Below are positions 13,876-20,403 of a stretch of 21,968 bases of DNA, in pieces. The stretch spans positions 1-21,968 of the forward strand of contig CAYRWY010000040.1 of assembly GCA_964427955.1 (NCBI GenBank), given 5' to 3'. Position 1 is the first letter of the stretch. The number at the start of each line of letters is the position of its first letter. The translations under genes were made by a program, and so were the position numbers. Source of the DNA: JACRBK01 sp964427955 (lineage in GTDB: Bacteria; Chloroflexota; Anaerolineae; Aggregatilineales; Aggregatilineaceae). The notes beneath the pieces are model-generated. The model saw nothing but the letters and a program-made list of their open reading frames with translations, ran no database searches and was not told where the DNA came from.

Positions 13876-14427
13876 ATGAACAAAAAACTGCTGCTTAACA
13901 TCGCGCTGCTGTTGATCGGCGCCATCGTGGGCGCGCTGGTCGTCCCGGTGCTGGCCCAGGACAGCGGCCCGGTCACGCCGATAACCGACGACAGCGATAC
14001 GGCTACCGAAGCCCGTAACAAGGCGCTGATCTACCAGATGTACGAAGAAACCAACGCGGGCAACGGCCAGTTCTTCTTCGACCTGCTGGCGGACGACTAC
14101 GTCGATCACAACTTCGACGGGGGCAAAGAAGCCTTCATGGCCCTGTACCAGACGTTCTACGAGGCGTTCCCCGATCTGCACTTCGACGTGACGCACGTGC
14201 TCGCCGATGGTGATTACGTGGTGGCGCGCGGCGTCCAGACCGGCACGCAGACCGGGACCTTCATGGGCATGATCCCGCCGACCGACAAAGCCGTGTCCTG
14301 GACCGGGACCGCGATCTTCCGCTTCAACGACGAGGGCAAAATCGTCGAGCGTTGGCAGGACCTGGATCAGTTGGGCCTGTTCACCCAGCTCGGCGTCATT
14401 CCGCCGTTCGGGCAGACGGGCGGCTAA
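13876..14427 (+). CDS. Exported or membrane-anchored SnoaL-like protein 9 (183 aa)
   Basis: The only member of the NTF2 set with an export signal. Residues 1-27 are MNKKLLLNIALLLIGAIVGA followed by LVVPVLA, with a plausible signal peptidase I site after A27 (V-L-A, then QD). A polar linker to about residue 46 is followed by a canonical ester-cyclase domain: LIYQMYEETNAGNGQFFFDL, YVDHNFDGG, AFPDLHFDVTHVLADGDYVV, GTQTGTFMGMIPPTDKAV and ERWQDLDQLGLFTQLGVIP. The ATG at 13876 is chosen because TGGAGA sits 7 nt ahead; ATGs at 13861 and 13870 lie over or too near it. Without cleavage it would be anchored by one helix facing outside. An extracytoplasmic cyclase-like enzyme suggests that part of the chemistry, or ligand capture, happens outside the membrane. 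Confidence 0.87.
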   Translation: MNKKLLLNIALLLIGAIVGALVVPVLAQDSGPVTPITDDSDTATEARNKALIYQMYEETNAGNGQFFFDLLADDYVDHNFDGGKEAFMALYQTFYEAFPDLHFDVTHVLADGDYVVARGVQTGTQTGTFMGMIPPTDKAVSWTGTAIFRFNDEGKIVERWQDLDQLGLFTQLGVIPPFGQTGG

Positions 14428-14454
14428 GCATCTTCCCGCCGGGGCAACGGGGCC

Positions 14455-14482
14455 GTAGGGGCAATTCGTGAATTGCCCCTAC
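14455..14482. repeat. Palindromic intergenic repeat, copy 1
   Basis: GTAGGGGCAATTC and GAATTGCCCCTAC, a perfect 13-bp inverted repeat separated by 2 nt. A second, decayed copy is at 16932-16958. No T-run follows. Such elements are dispersed in many bacterial genomes. The GTG of its right arm opens a false upstream start for the next gene. Confidence 0.8.
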
Positions 14483-14539
14483 CCAAACCTCGCGACGGCG
14501 GATCAGCATTGTTCAACCATCAGCTACGAGGACAACGAC

Positions 14540-15349
14540 ATGGCAGCACTTTCTAAGATTGAACAAAACAAGATGATCATGTGGCGCATGATCGACGAGA
14601 TCTGGAACCAGGGCAAATTCGACGTAGCCGACGAGCTGTTCGCGCCGGAGCACTGGAGCCCCAGCGCGCCCGATCTCCCCAAGGGAGCCGCCGGAGTCAA
14701 GATGCTGGCGCAGATGTTCCGCGCGGCCATGCCCGACTACCGCATGACGGTGGATCTGATGTTCGCCGACGAGAATCAAGTCGTGGGGCGCTTCACGCAG
14801 AGCGGCACGCACACCGGCGGCGACCTGATGACCATGAAGGCCAGCGGGCGCAAAGCGACCTGGACCGAAATCGGCGTGCTGCAAATCGCCAACGGCCAGA
14901 TCGTCAAGAGCTGGTACGAGGTCGATATGCTGGCGATGATCAAGCAGCTCAGCACGCCCTCCACGCGTGAAGTCGTGGACCTGTACTACAAGCACGCCAA
15001 CGCGGGCGACTGGGACGCCTGGTGCGACCTGTTCGCCGAAAATTACGTGATGGAAGAGCAGTTGGCCGGGCACATCGACGGGCTGCAAAAACTGCGCGAC
15101 ATGATGAAGGGCTTCACGCCCGTCGCGTATGCGCAGTTCCAGAACGTCCCGCGCCAGATCATCGTCGATGGCAACCAAGCCGCCGTCGTGTCGCACATTT
15201 CGGCCATCGCCTCCAAGTTCCCGGATCGTCCCATCGAATCGGACGCGGTGAACTACTTCCGCGTCGAAGACGGCAAGATCACCTACATGTCGAATCACCA
15301 CGATTCGCGCCCCTTCAAGCCGTTCCTGGAACAAATCGGCGCGGCCTAG
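14540..15349 (+). CDS. Two-domain SnoaL-like protein 10 (269 aa)
   Basis: Third tandem fusion. Domain 1 (about 1-130) is ester-cyclase-like: NKMIMWRMIDEIWNQGKFDV, AMPDYRMTVDLMFADENQVV, GTHTGGDLMTMKASGRKATW and SWYEVDMLAMIKQLS. Domain 2 (about 134-269) belongs to a different NTF2 branch: VVDLYYKHANAGDWDAWCDL, FAENYVMEEQLAGHIDG, then a sheet ending VNYFRVEDGKITYMSNHHDS. The two halves are therefore not a recent duplication, unlike the other two-domain members. The ATG at 14540 is chosen because ACGAGGA lies 7 nt ahead; the frame is open upstream but that part runs through the palindromic repeat and is spurious. It is separated from the GMC oxidoreductase by 40 bp. Confidence 0.87.
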   Translation: MAALSKIEQNKMIMWRMIDEIWNQGKFDVADELFAPEHWSPSAPDLPKGAAGVKMLAQMFRAAMPDYRMTVDLMFADENQVVGRFTQSGTHTGGDLMTMKASGRKATWTEIGVLQIANGQIVKSWYEVDMLAMIKQLSTPSTREVVDLYYKHANAGDWDAWCDLFAENYVMEEQLAGHIDGLQKLRDMMKGFTPVAYAQFQNVPRQIIVDGNQAAVVSHISAIASKFPDRPIESDAVNYFRVEDGKITYMSNHHDSRPFKPFLEQIGAA

Positions 15350-15389
15350 TTCAAGTTGACCACCCTGTTGAGGGGGAAGGACGAAAACG

Positions 15390-16919
15390 ATGAGCGAGTA
15401 TAACTTCATTGTCGTCGGGGCAGGCGCAGGCGGAGCAGCGGTCGCGAACCGCCTGAGCGAAAATCCCAACAGCCAAGTGCTGCTGTTGGAAGCGGGCGGA
15501 CCGGCGATTCCCGATAATGTGCGCGTTCCCTACCTGTGGTACACCCTGTTCGGATCGCCGATTGACTGGGCTTACAGCAGCACGCCGCAGCCCGGTCTGA
15601 ACAACCGCCAGACCTACGAGCCGCGCGGCAAAATCCCCGGCGGATCGAGCAACCTGTACATCATGATGCACATCCGCGGGCACCGCTCGGACTACGACAA
15701 CTGGGCTTACAACGGCGCGCCCGGCTGGGCGTATGACGACGTAATCCCGTACTTCCAGAAATCCGAGGACCAGGAAGACTTCACCAACCCGACGGCGGGG
15801 CATGGCGGCGCGATCAGCGTGATCAACGCCAAGGATCACAACCCCAACCCGACCTCGCGGGCCTTCATCGACGCCTGCCTGGAACTGGGCTTTCCCTACA
15901 CGGAAGACTTCAATGGTCCCAACATGGAAGGCACGGGCTGGCATCACATCAACATCAAAGACGGCAAGCGTCACGGCGCGAATGAAGCCTACATCGAACC
16001 CATCGCGGGCCGCAAGAACTTCACGCTGAGCACCAATTCCTACGCGACCCGGCTGCTGTTCGAAGGCAACCGCTGCGTGGGCGTGGAATACGTCCAGGAC
16101 GGCCAGGTCAAGACCGCCCGCGCGACCGGCGAAGTGATCGTGGCCGGCGGCGCGCTGGAATCGCCCAAGCTGCTGATGCTGTCCGGCATTGGCCCGGCGG
16201 ATCATCTCAAGGAAGTCGGCGTCGGCGTCAAGGTGAACCTGCCCGGCGTCGGCCAAAACTTCCACAACCACGTGCTGACCGGCGTGATCCGCGAGTGCAA
16301 GCAGCAGGTGCCGCCGCCGAACCTGAACATTTCCGAGTCGGCGCTGTTCCTCAAGTCCGAGCCGGGTTGGGTCGGGCCGGACCTGCAAATCGCGTTCGTG
16401 CACGTCCCGTTCGACATCATCGTCGGCCAGGGGCACCCGAATTCGATCAGCATCCTGCCCGGCGTGGTCCGCCCGCTGTCGCGCGGCTGGATCAAGCTCG
16501 CCAGCAGCAACCCCACCGACAAGCCGCTGGTCAATCCCAACTATTTGGGCGCGGCGTCGGATCGCGAACGGCTGGTGCAGGCCGTCAAGCTCTCGCGTGA
16601 CATTTTCGCCAGCCGGGCTTTCTCCGACTGGGTGGGCAACGAACTGCTGCCCGGCCCGGAATACAAGACGGACGCCGACTTGAACGAATTCGTCACAAAG
16701 CGTGCCGACTCCTACCACCACCAGTCCGGCTCGTGCAAGATGGGCCTGGACGAGATGGCGGTGGTCGATCCGCAGCTCCGCGTCTACGGCGTCGAAGGGC
16801 TGCGCGTGGCGGATGCGAGCGTCTTCCCGGTCGTGCCCTCCGGCAACTGCCATGCGGGCATCCTGATGATCGGCGAAAAGTGCGCGGACATGATCAAGAA
16901 GGATCATGGGCTGAGCTAA
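15390..16919 (+). CDS. GMC family FAD-dependent oxidoreductase (509 aa)
   Basis: Glucose-methanol-choline oxidoreductase oxidising an alcohol to a carbonyl with FAD, most like choline dehydrogenase/alcohol dehydrogenase members. N-terminal ADP-binding motif VGAGAGGAA (9-17) and LLLEAGG; the GMC signature regions RGKIPGGSSNLY and VAGGALESPKLLMLSGIGPA; C-terminal SYHHQSGSCKMG (H443, H444) and SGNCHAGILMIGEK (H488), which supply the catalytic His pair positions. No signal peptide or membrane segment is seen, so the enzyme is cytoplasmic and probably needs a quinone or another acceptor, or O2. Length is usual for the family. GGGGGAAGGA lies upstream of the ATG. In this block it would oxidise a hydroxyl on an intermediate; the natural substrate cannot be read from the sequence. 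Confidence 0.93.
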   Translation: MSEYNFIVVGAGAGGAAVANRLSENPNSQVLLLEAGGPAIPDNVRVPYLWYTLFGSPIDWAYSSTPQPGLNNRQTYEPRGKIPGGSSNLYIMMHIRGHRSDYDNWAYNGAPGWAYDDVIPYFQKSEDQEDFTNPTAGHGGAISVINAKDHNPNPTSRAFIDACLELGFPYTEDFNGPNMEGTGWHHINIKDGKRHGANEAYIEPIAGRKNFTLSTNSYATRLLFEGNRCVGVEYVQDGQVKTARATGEVIVAGGALESPKLLMLSGIGPADHLKEVGVGVKVNLPGVGQNFHNHVLTGVIRECKQQVPPPNLNISESALFLKSEPGWVGPDLQIAFVHVPFDIIVGQGHPNSISILPGVVRPLSRGWIKLASSNPTDKPLVNPNYLGAASDRERLVQAVKLSRDIFASRAFSDWVGNELLPGPEYKTDADLNEFVTKRADSYHHQSGSCKMGLDEMAVVDPQLRVYGVEGLRVADASVFPVVPSGNCHAGILMIGEKCADMIKKDHGLS

Positions 16920-16931
16920 CTTACGATTGAG

Positions 16932-16958
16932 GTAGGGGCAATGCATGAATTGCCCCAC
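16932..16958. repeat. Palindromic intergenic repeat, copy 2 (degraded)
   Basis: GTAGGGGCAAT on the left and AATTGCCCCAC on the right, related to the element at 14455-14482. Compared with copy 1 the centre is changed (GCATG in place of TCGTG) and one T of the right arm is lost. Confidence 0.75.
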
Positions 16959-16981
16959 GGTGTGCCTGCACCCCCACCCAA

Positions 16982-17003
16982 CCTCCCCCGTGCACGGGGG
17001 AGG
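16982..17003. repeat. 22-bp perfect palindrome
   Basis: CCTCCCCCGTG is followed directly by its reverse complement CACGGGGGAGG. Further ACCCCC/GGGGGT blocks flank it on both sides, extending an imperfect inverted repeat over about 50 bp (16970-17017). Probably a member of a dispersed repeat family. Confidence 0.75.
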
Positions 17004-17047
17004 CGAAGGAGGGGGTGAACCCACCGGGATCAAGAAATCCACCCATA

Positions 17048-17072
17048 GGGCGCGGCCAGCAGCGTCCCTACA
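17048..17072. repeat. GGGCGCGGC direct repeat, copy 1
   Basis: A 25-nt element starting GGGCGCGGCCAGCAGCG; it matches 17674-17698 at 21 of 25 positions. The two copies stand on either side of the PfpI gene. It also has weak internal symmetry (GGGCGC/GCGTCCC). Confidence 0.7.
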
Positions 17073-17097
17073 GAGGGCAATCCAAGGCGGAGGCACG

Positions 17098-17670
17098 ATG
17101 AAACTCCAGGGTAAGAAAATCGGCATTCTCATCGAAAGCGACTTCTACGAGCCGGAAATTTTCTATTATGAGCGGCGCTTCAAAGAAGAAGGCGCGGACG
17201 TCCACTTCCTGACCCGCCTGTGGGGCCAGCCGTCGCTGACCTTCCAGGGGCATGAGTTCCGCGCGCCGTTCACCGCTCACGAATCGTTCGAGACCATCGA
17301 CGACGACGAACTCAAGACCTACGCGGCGATCATCGTGCCGTCGGGCATGGTCTCGGACCGGCTGCGCTACACGGATGACTTGAGCAAGCTCCCGCCCGCG
17401 ACGGCGTTTCTCAAGCGGGCCTTCGCTCAGAAAAACGTGCTCAAGGGCATCATCTGCCACGGCATGTGGCTGGTCGCGCCCGCGCCGGAACTGGTCAAGG
17501 GCCGTCCGGTCGTCGCCCACAACAACCTGTACGGCGACGTGAAAAACATGGGCGCGATCTACACCGATCAGGACGTCGTAGTCGATGGCGATCTCGTCAC
17601 CGGACGCAGCGGGGGGCACTGCCACCTGTTCGCCCACAAGATCATCGAAATACTCTCCGGCGAGGCTTAG
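17098..17670 (+). CDS. DJ-1/PfpI family protein, short form (190 aa)
   Basis: PfpI-type member of the DJ-1 superfamily. It has the conserved acidic residue near the start (IESDFYEPE, probably E18), and the nucleophile elbow IICHGMW with C120 and the adjacent H121, as in PfpI. The strand ending VDGDLVTGRSGGHCHLF matches the PfpI VDGNWVSSR segment. Family members act as glyoxalases, deglycases, chaperones or amidases, so no substrate is assigned. The ATG at 17098 follows GGCGGAGG at 5-6 nt; the longer frame from 16945 reads through repeats and is rejected. It is flanked by two copies of a 25-nt direct repeat and follows a repeat-rich spacer, so it may have been acquired separately from the GMC gene. 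It is clearly distinct from the larger DJ-1 protein at 5498. Confidence 0.9.
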   Translation: MKLQGKKIGILIESDFYEPEIFYYERRFKEEGADVHFLTRLWGQPSLTFQGHEFRAPFTAHESFETIDDDELKTYAAIIVPSGMVSDRLRYTDDLSKLPPATAFLKRAFAQKNVLKGIICHGMWLVAPAPELVKGRPVVAHNNLYGDVKNMGAIYTDQDVVVDGDLVTGRSGGHCHLFAHKIIEILSGEA

Positions 17671-17673
17671 AAC

Positions 17674-17698
17674 GGGCGCGGCAAGCAGCGCTCCTGCA
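17674..17698. repeat. GGGCGCGGC direct repeat, copy 2
   Basis: Begins GGGCGCGGCAAGCAGCG and ends TCCTGCA; 21 of 25 positions match the copy at 17048-17072. It begins 3 nt after the PfpI stop. Confidence 0.7.
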
Positions 17699-17739
17699 CA
17701 AGCCAAGCACTAGCCGGTCAAGTACAAGGGGAAAACATC

Positions 17740-18168
17740 ATGGCTTCACTGGTCTTTTCACACATGGCGCTCAACTGCAAGGACATGGCCAAGATTGAGC
17801 GGTTCTACACCACCTATTTCGGCTTCAAGCGGGCGCGCTTGATCCCCCTGGGGAACACCAAGATCGTCTTTTTGAAGTGCGGAGACATGTACCTGGAGCT
17901 GTTCGACGCGGAAGGGCAAAACCCGTCCGAACTGCCGGTGGCCGACGGCTACCACTTCCCTGGCTGGCGCCACCTGGCCTTCCAGGTCGATAACGTCGAT
18001 GCCAAGCTGGCCGAGATCGGCAGCGCGGCCCAAGTCACCCTGGGGCCGCTCGACTTTGGGGACTTCATCCCCGGGTGGTACACCGCCTGGATCAGCGATC
18101 CCGAAGGCAATATCGTCGAGATCAGCCAGGGCTACAAGGATCAAGACAACCCGCCGGCTCTGGACTAA
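17740..18168 (+). CDS. VOC superfamily (glyoxalase/bleomycin-resistance fold) protein (142 aa)
   Basis: Vicinal-oxygen-chelate fold with the two repeated beta-alpha-beta-beta-beta modules. Candidate metal ligands lie at the usual places: H8 (VFSHMAL), E53 (YLELFDAE), H78 (WRHLAFQV) and E127 (NIVEISQG), the His-Glu-His-Glu arrangement of glyoxalase I-type members. Glyoxalase I, epimerases and dioxygenases share this fold, so the reaction is open, but an enolisable or oxygenated small substrate is expected. GGGGAA precedes the ATG. It starts 69 bp after the PfpI gene; both families include glyoxalases, which fits an aldehyde/2-oxoaldehyde theme (inference). Confidence 0.88.
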   Translation: MASLVFSHMALNCKDMAKIERFYTTYFGFKRARLIPLGNTKIVFLKCGDMYLELFDAEGQNPSELPVADGYHFPGWRHLAFQVDNVDAKLAEIGSAAQVTLGPLDFGDFIPGWYTAWISDPEGNIVEISQGYKDQDNPPALD

Positions 18169-18195
18169 CGCAGACCCTACAGACGAGAAACGAAG

Positions 18196-20031
18196 ATGAC
18201 CATCTCACCTAAGCAAATGAATTTCACCTTCTCGGATACCGTCGCCGGGTACGTCACCCGCTACGACCAGGGGCAGGATGTTTTCACCCTCAAGACCAGC
18301 GATGGCCGGGAATACGACGTCAAGCTCAAGGGCAACACCTACGCGCAGTACGTGCGCAACCTGGGCGATCCCTATCACGATGCCACCGGGCAGATGCGCG
18401 AAATGCTGGTGCCGGGCCGCTTCCTGTACGTCTACGGCGTGTTCTATCCCGAACACAACGGCTACACCTACGAAGCGCAGTTTTTGATCTTCGTGGGCCG
18501 CCGTCCGGGCGATTTCGTGCCCGAAGGCCCGGATTGGTGGGTGCGGCAGATCGCCGAACTCGGCAACTTCTACCTCAAGGCCCAGTTCCCGGATGGTGAG
18601 GTCAACTACGACAACTACCGCACGTTGATCACGCTGGACGGCATCAAAGAGATGGACAACTACCGCCAGGAAACCGACACGATCTCGCGCCTGGTGTACG
18701 GCTTCGCCTCAGCCTTCATGCTGACCGGCGATGATCGCTATCTCGAAGGCGCGGAGCGCGGCACCGAATACCTGCGCGAGCACATGCGCTTCTACGACCA
18801 GGACGAGCACATCATCTACTGGTATCACGGTATCGATGTGCGCGGCAAGCGTGAAGACAAAGTCTTCGCCTCGGAATTCGGCGACGACTTCGACGCGATC
18901 CCCGCCTACGAGCAGATCTACGCGCTGGCCGGGCCGATCCAGACCTACCGCATCACGGGCGATCCGCGCATTTTGCGCGACGCCGAACTGACGGTGGACC
19001 TGTTCGACCGCTTCTTCCTGGATCGCGAAAAGGGCGGCTACTTCTCGCACCTGGACCCGATCACCCTCAACCCGCTCAGCGACTCGCTGGGGCCGAACAA
19101 GGGCAAGAAGAACTGGAACTCGGTGGGCGATCACGCCCCGGCCTACCTGATCAACCTGTGGCTGGCGACGGGCGACGACCGCTACGGCAAGATGTTGGAG
19201 TACACCTTCGACACCATCGCCGCGCACTTCCCGGATTACGAGAACAGCCCGTTCGTGCAGGAAAAGTTCTACGAGGACTGGTCGCACGATACCACCCACA
19301 TGTGGCAGCAGAATCGCGGCGTCGTCGGGCACAACCTGAAGATCGCCTGGAACCTGATGCGCATGTACGGCCTCAAGGCCAAGCCGGAATACGAAGTCCT
19401 GGCCCGCAAGATCGCGGAGACCATGCCCGCCATCGGCGGCGACACGCAGCGCGGCGGCTGGTACGACGTAATGGAACGCGTGACCTATCCCGGCCAGGAA
19501 AAGCACCGCTTCGCCTTCCACGACCGCAAGGCGTGGTGGCAGCAGGAGCAGGGCATTCTGGCGTACCTGATCCTGGCGGGCGTGCTGGGTGGGGATGAAT
19601 ACCGCCGCATCGCGCAGGAATCCGCCGCCTTCTACAACGCCTTCTTCCTGGATCACGACGACGGCGCGGTGTACTTCAACGTGCTGGCGAACGGCATCCC
19701 CTACTTGATGGGCACCGAACGCTTCAAGGGCAGCCATTCGATGAGCGGTTACCACTCGTTCGAGCTGTGCTACCTGGCGCAGACCTACACCAACCTGCTG
19801 CTGACCGGCCAGCCGCTGGACCTGTACTTCAAGCCACAGCCGGGCGCGCTCAAGGGCAACCTGCTGCGCGTGCAGCCCGACATTTTGCCGCCGGGCAGCA
19901 TCCGTATCAGCGAAGTCTGGGCGGACGACGAACCCTATCGTTATTTCGACGCGAAAAACCTGACGGTCCGCTTGCCCGACAGCAAAGAGACCATCAAGTA
20001 CCGCGTGCGTGTGGTTCCCACCGGCGAATAA
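18196..20031 (+). CDS. AGE (N-acylglucosamine/cellobiose 2-epimerase)-like (alpha/alpha)6-barrel protein, enlarged (611 aa)
   Basis: The central part (about 115-545) resembles the AGE/cellobiose epimerase family: R165 in SRLVYGFASAFMLTGDDRYL, HAPAYLINLWLATGDDRYGK, G-H379 in VVGHNLKIAWNLM, AWWQQEQGILAYL (446-458) and H520 in GYHSFELCYLAQTY. Characterised members have about 400 residues; here an N-terminal beta-rich domain of about 110 residues (VAGYVTRYDQGQDVFTLK, MLVPGRFLYVYGVFYPEH) and a C-terminal segment of about 70 residues (VWADDEPYRYFDAKNLTVRL) are added. At the G-H-x-x-E position the Glu is Lys (K382), which would alter the epimerase site. It may be an isomerase with altered chemistry, or a sugar-binding/lyase relative. 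No signal peptide. GACGAGAAACGAAG precedes the ATG. Confidence 0.72.
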   Translation: MTISPKQMNFTFSDTVAGYVTRYDQGQDVFTLKTSDGREYDVKLKGNTYAQYVRNLGDPYHDATGQMREMLVPGRFLYVYGVFYPEHNGYTYEAQFLIFVGRRPGDFVPEGPDWWVRQIAELGNFYLKAQFPDGEVNYDNYRTLITLDGIKEMDNYRQETDTISRLVYGFASAFMLTGDDRYLEGAERGTEYLREHMRFYDQDEHIIYWYHGIDVRGKREDKVFASEFGDDFDAIPAYEQIYALAGPIQTYRITGDPRILRDAELTVDLFDRFFLDREKGGYFSHLDPITLNPLSDSLGPNKGKKNWNSVGDHAPAYLINLWLATGDDRYGKMLEYTFDTIAAHFPDYENSPFVQEKFYEDWSHDTTHMWQQNRGVVGHNLKIAWNLMRMYGLKAKPEYEVLARKIAETMPAIGGDTQRGGWYDVMERVTYPGQEKHRFAFHDRKAWWQQEQGILAYLILAGVLGGDEYRRIAQESAAFYNAFFLDHDDGAVYFNVLANGIPYLMGTERFKGSHSMSGYHSFELCYLAQTYTNLLLTGQPLDLYFKPQPGALKGNLLRVQPDILPPGSIRISEVWADDEPYRYFDAKNLTVRLPDSKETIKYRVRVVPTGE

Positions 20032-20052
20032 CCGGGTTGAGGAGGAGTAAGC

Positions 20053-20388
20053 ATGGAAGTCTTTGTTGATGAGGTGGGCAGTGTGGTGGTGGTGTCCGTC
20101 GTGGGTGAACTCGACGGGCACACCTCTCCTCCGGCGCAGGATCAAATTCTACCCTTGATCCAGCCGGGCAGCCGGGTCCTGTTGAACATGACCGACCTGT
20201 CCTACATGTCCAGCGCGGGCGCGCGCATGATGCTGCTGATTTACCGGCAGATCAAGGCGAACGAGGGTGACGTGATCCTGGCCGGGCTGATTCCCGAAAT
20301 CCAGGACATGCTCGCGGCGACCGGCTTTCTGGACTATTTCGAAGTAGCAGCGACCGTCGATGACGGGCTGGCGATGTTCGGCGAATAA
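20053..20388 (+). CDS. STAS-domain anti-sigma factor antagonist-like protein (111 aa)
   Basis: Single STAS domain, the fold of SpoIIAA/RsbV anti-anti-sigma factors: VVVVSVVGELDGHTSPPAQ, then LLNMTDLSYMSSAGARMML, with S54 as the likely phosphorylation site. In SpoIIAA the Ser is preceded by Asp (DSSG); here it is Ser53. The strong GAGGAGGAG before the ATG suggests good translation. No anti-sigma kinase (RsbW-like) or PP2C phosphatase is encoded nearby, so its partner must lie elsewhere or it works without a sigma factor. It is placed between the AGE-like gene (21 bp) and a GlgX-type gene (15 bp). Confidence 0.9.
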   Translation: MEVFVDEVGSVVVVSVVGELDGHTSPPAQDQILPLIQPGSRVLLNMTDLSYMSSAGARMMLLIYRQIKANEGDVILAGLIPEIQDMLAATGFLDYFEVAATVDDGLAMFGE

Positions 20389-20403
20389 GAGAGCGGGCAG
20401 AGC

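Larger units (their letters stand above)
16920..17097. other. Repeat-rich intergenic spacer
   Basis: A 178-bp gap holding three different short repeats in a row: a decayed copy of the GTAGGGGCAATTC palindrome (16932-16958), a 22-bp perfect palindrome (16982-17003) and a GGGCGCGGC repeat (17048-17072). No promoter is obvious. An ATG at 16945 lies inside the first repeat and is not a credible start. Confidence 0.8.

Noticed and set aside
14468..14539. Upstream start at 14468 for the two-domain SnoaL-like gene
   Set aside because: The start codon is in the right arm of the palindromic repeat; a good Shine-Dalgarno precedes ATG 14540.
8092..15349. Type II polyketide biosynthesis cluster
   Set aside because: SnoaL-like proteins suggested it, but no ketosynthase, chain-length factor, acyl carrier protein or ketoreductase is present in the window.
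16945..17097. Upstream start at 16945 for the short PfpI gene
   Set aside because: It reads through three repeats; GGCGGAGG precedes ATG 17098 and the PfpI fold begins there.
14455..17698. CRISPR array
   Set aside because: The repeats are few, of different kinds, irregularly spaced and separated by genes; there is no spacer structure and no cas gene.
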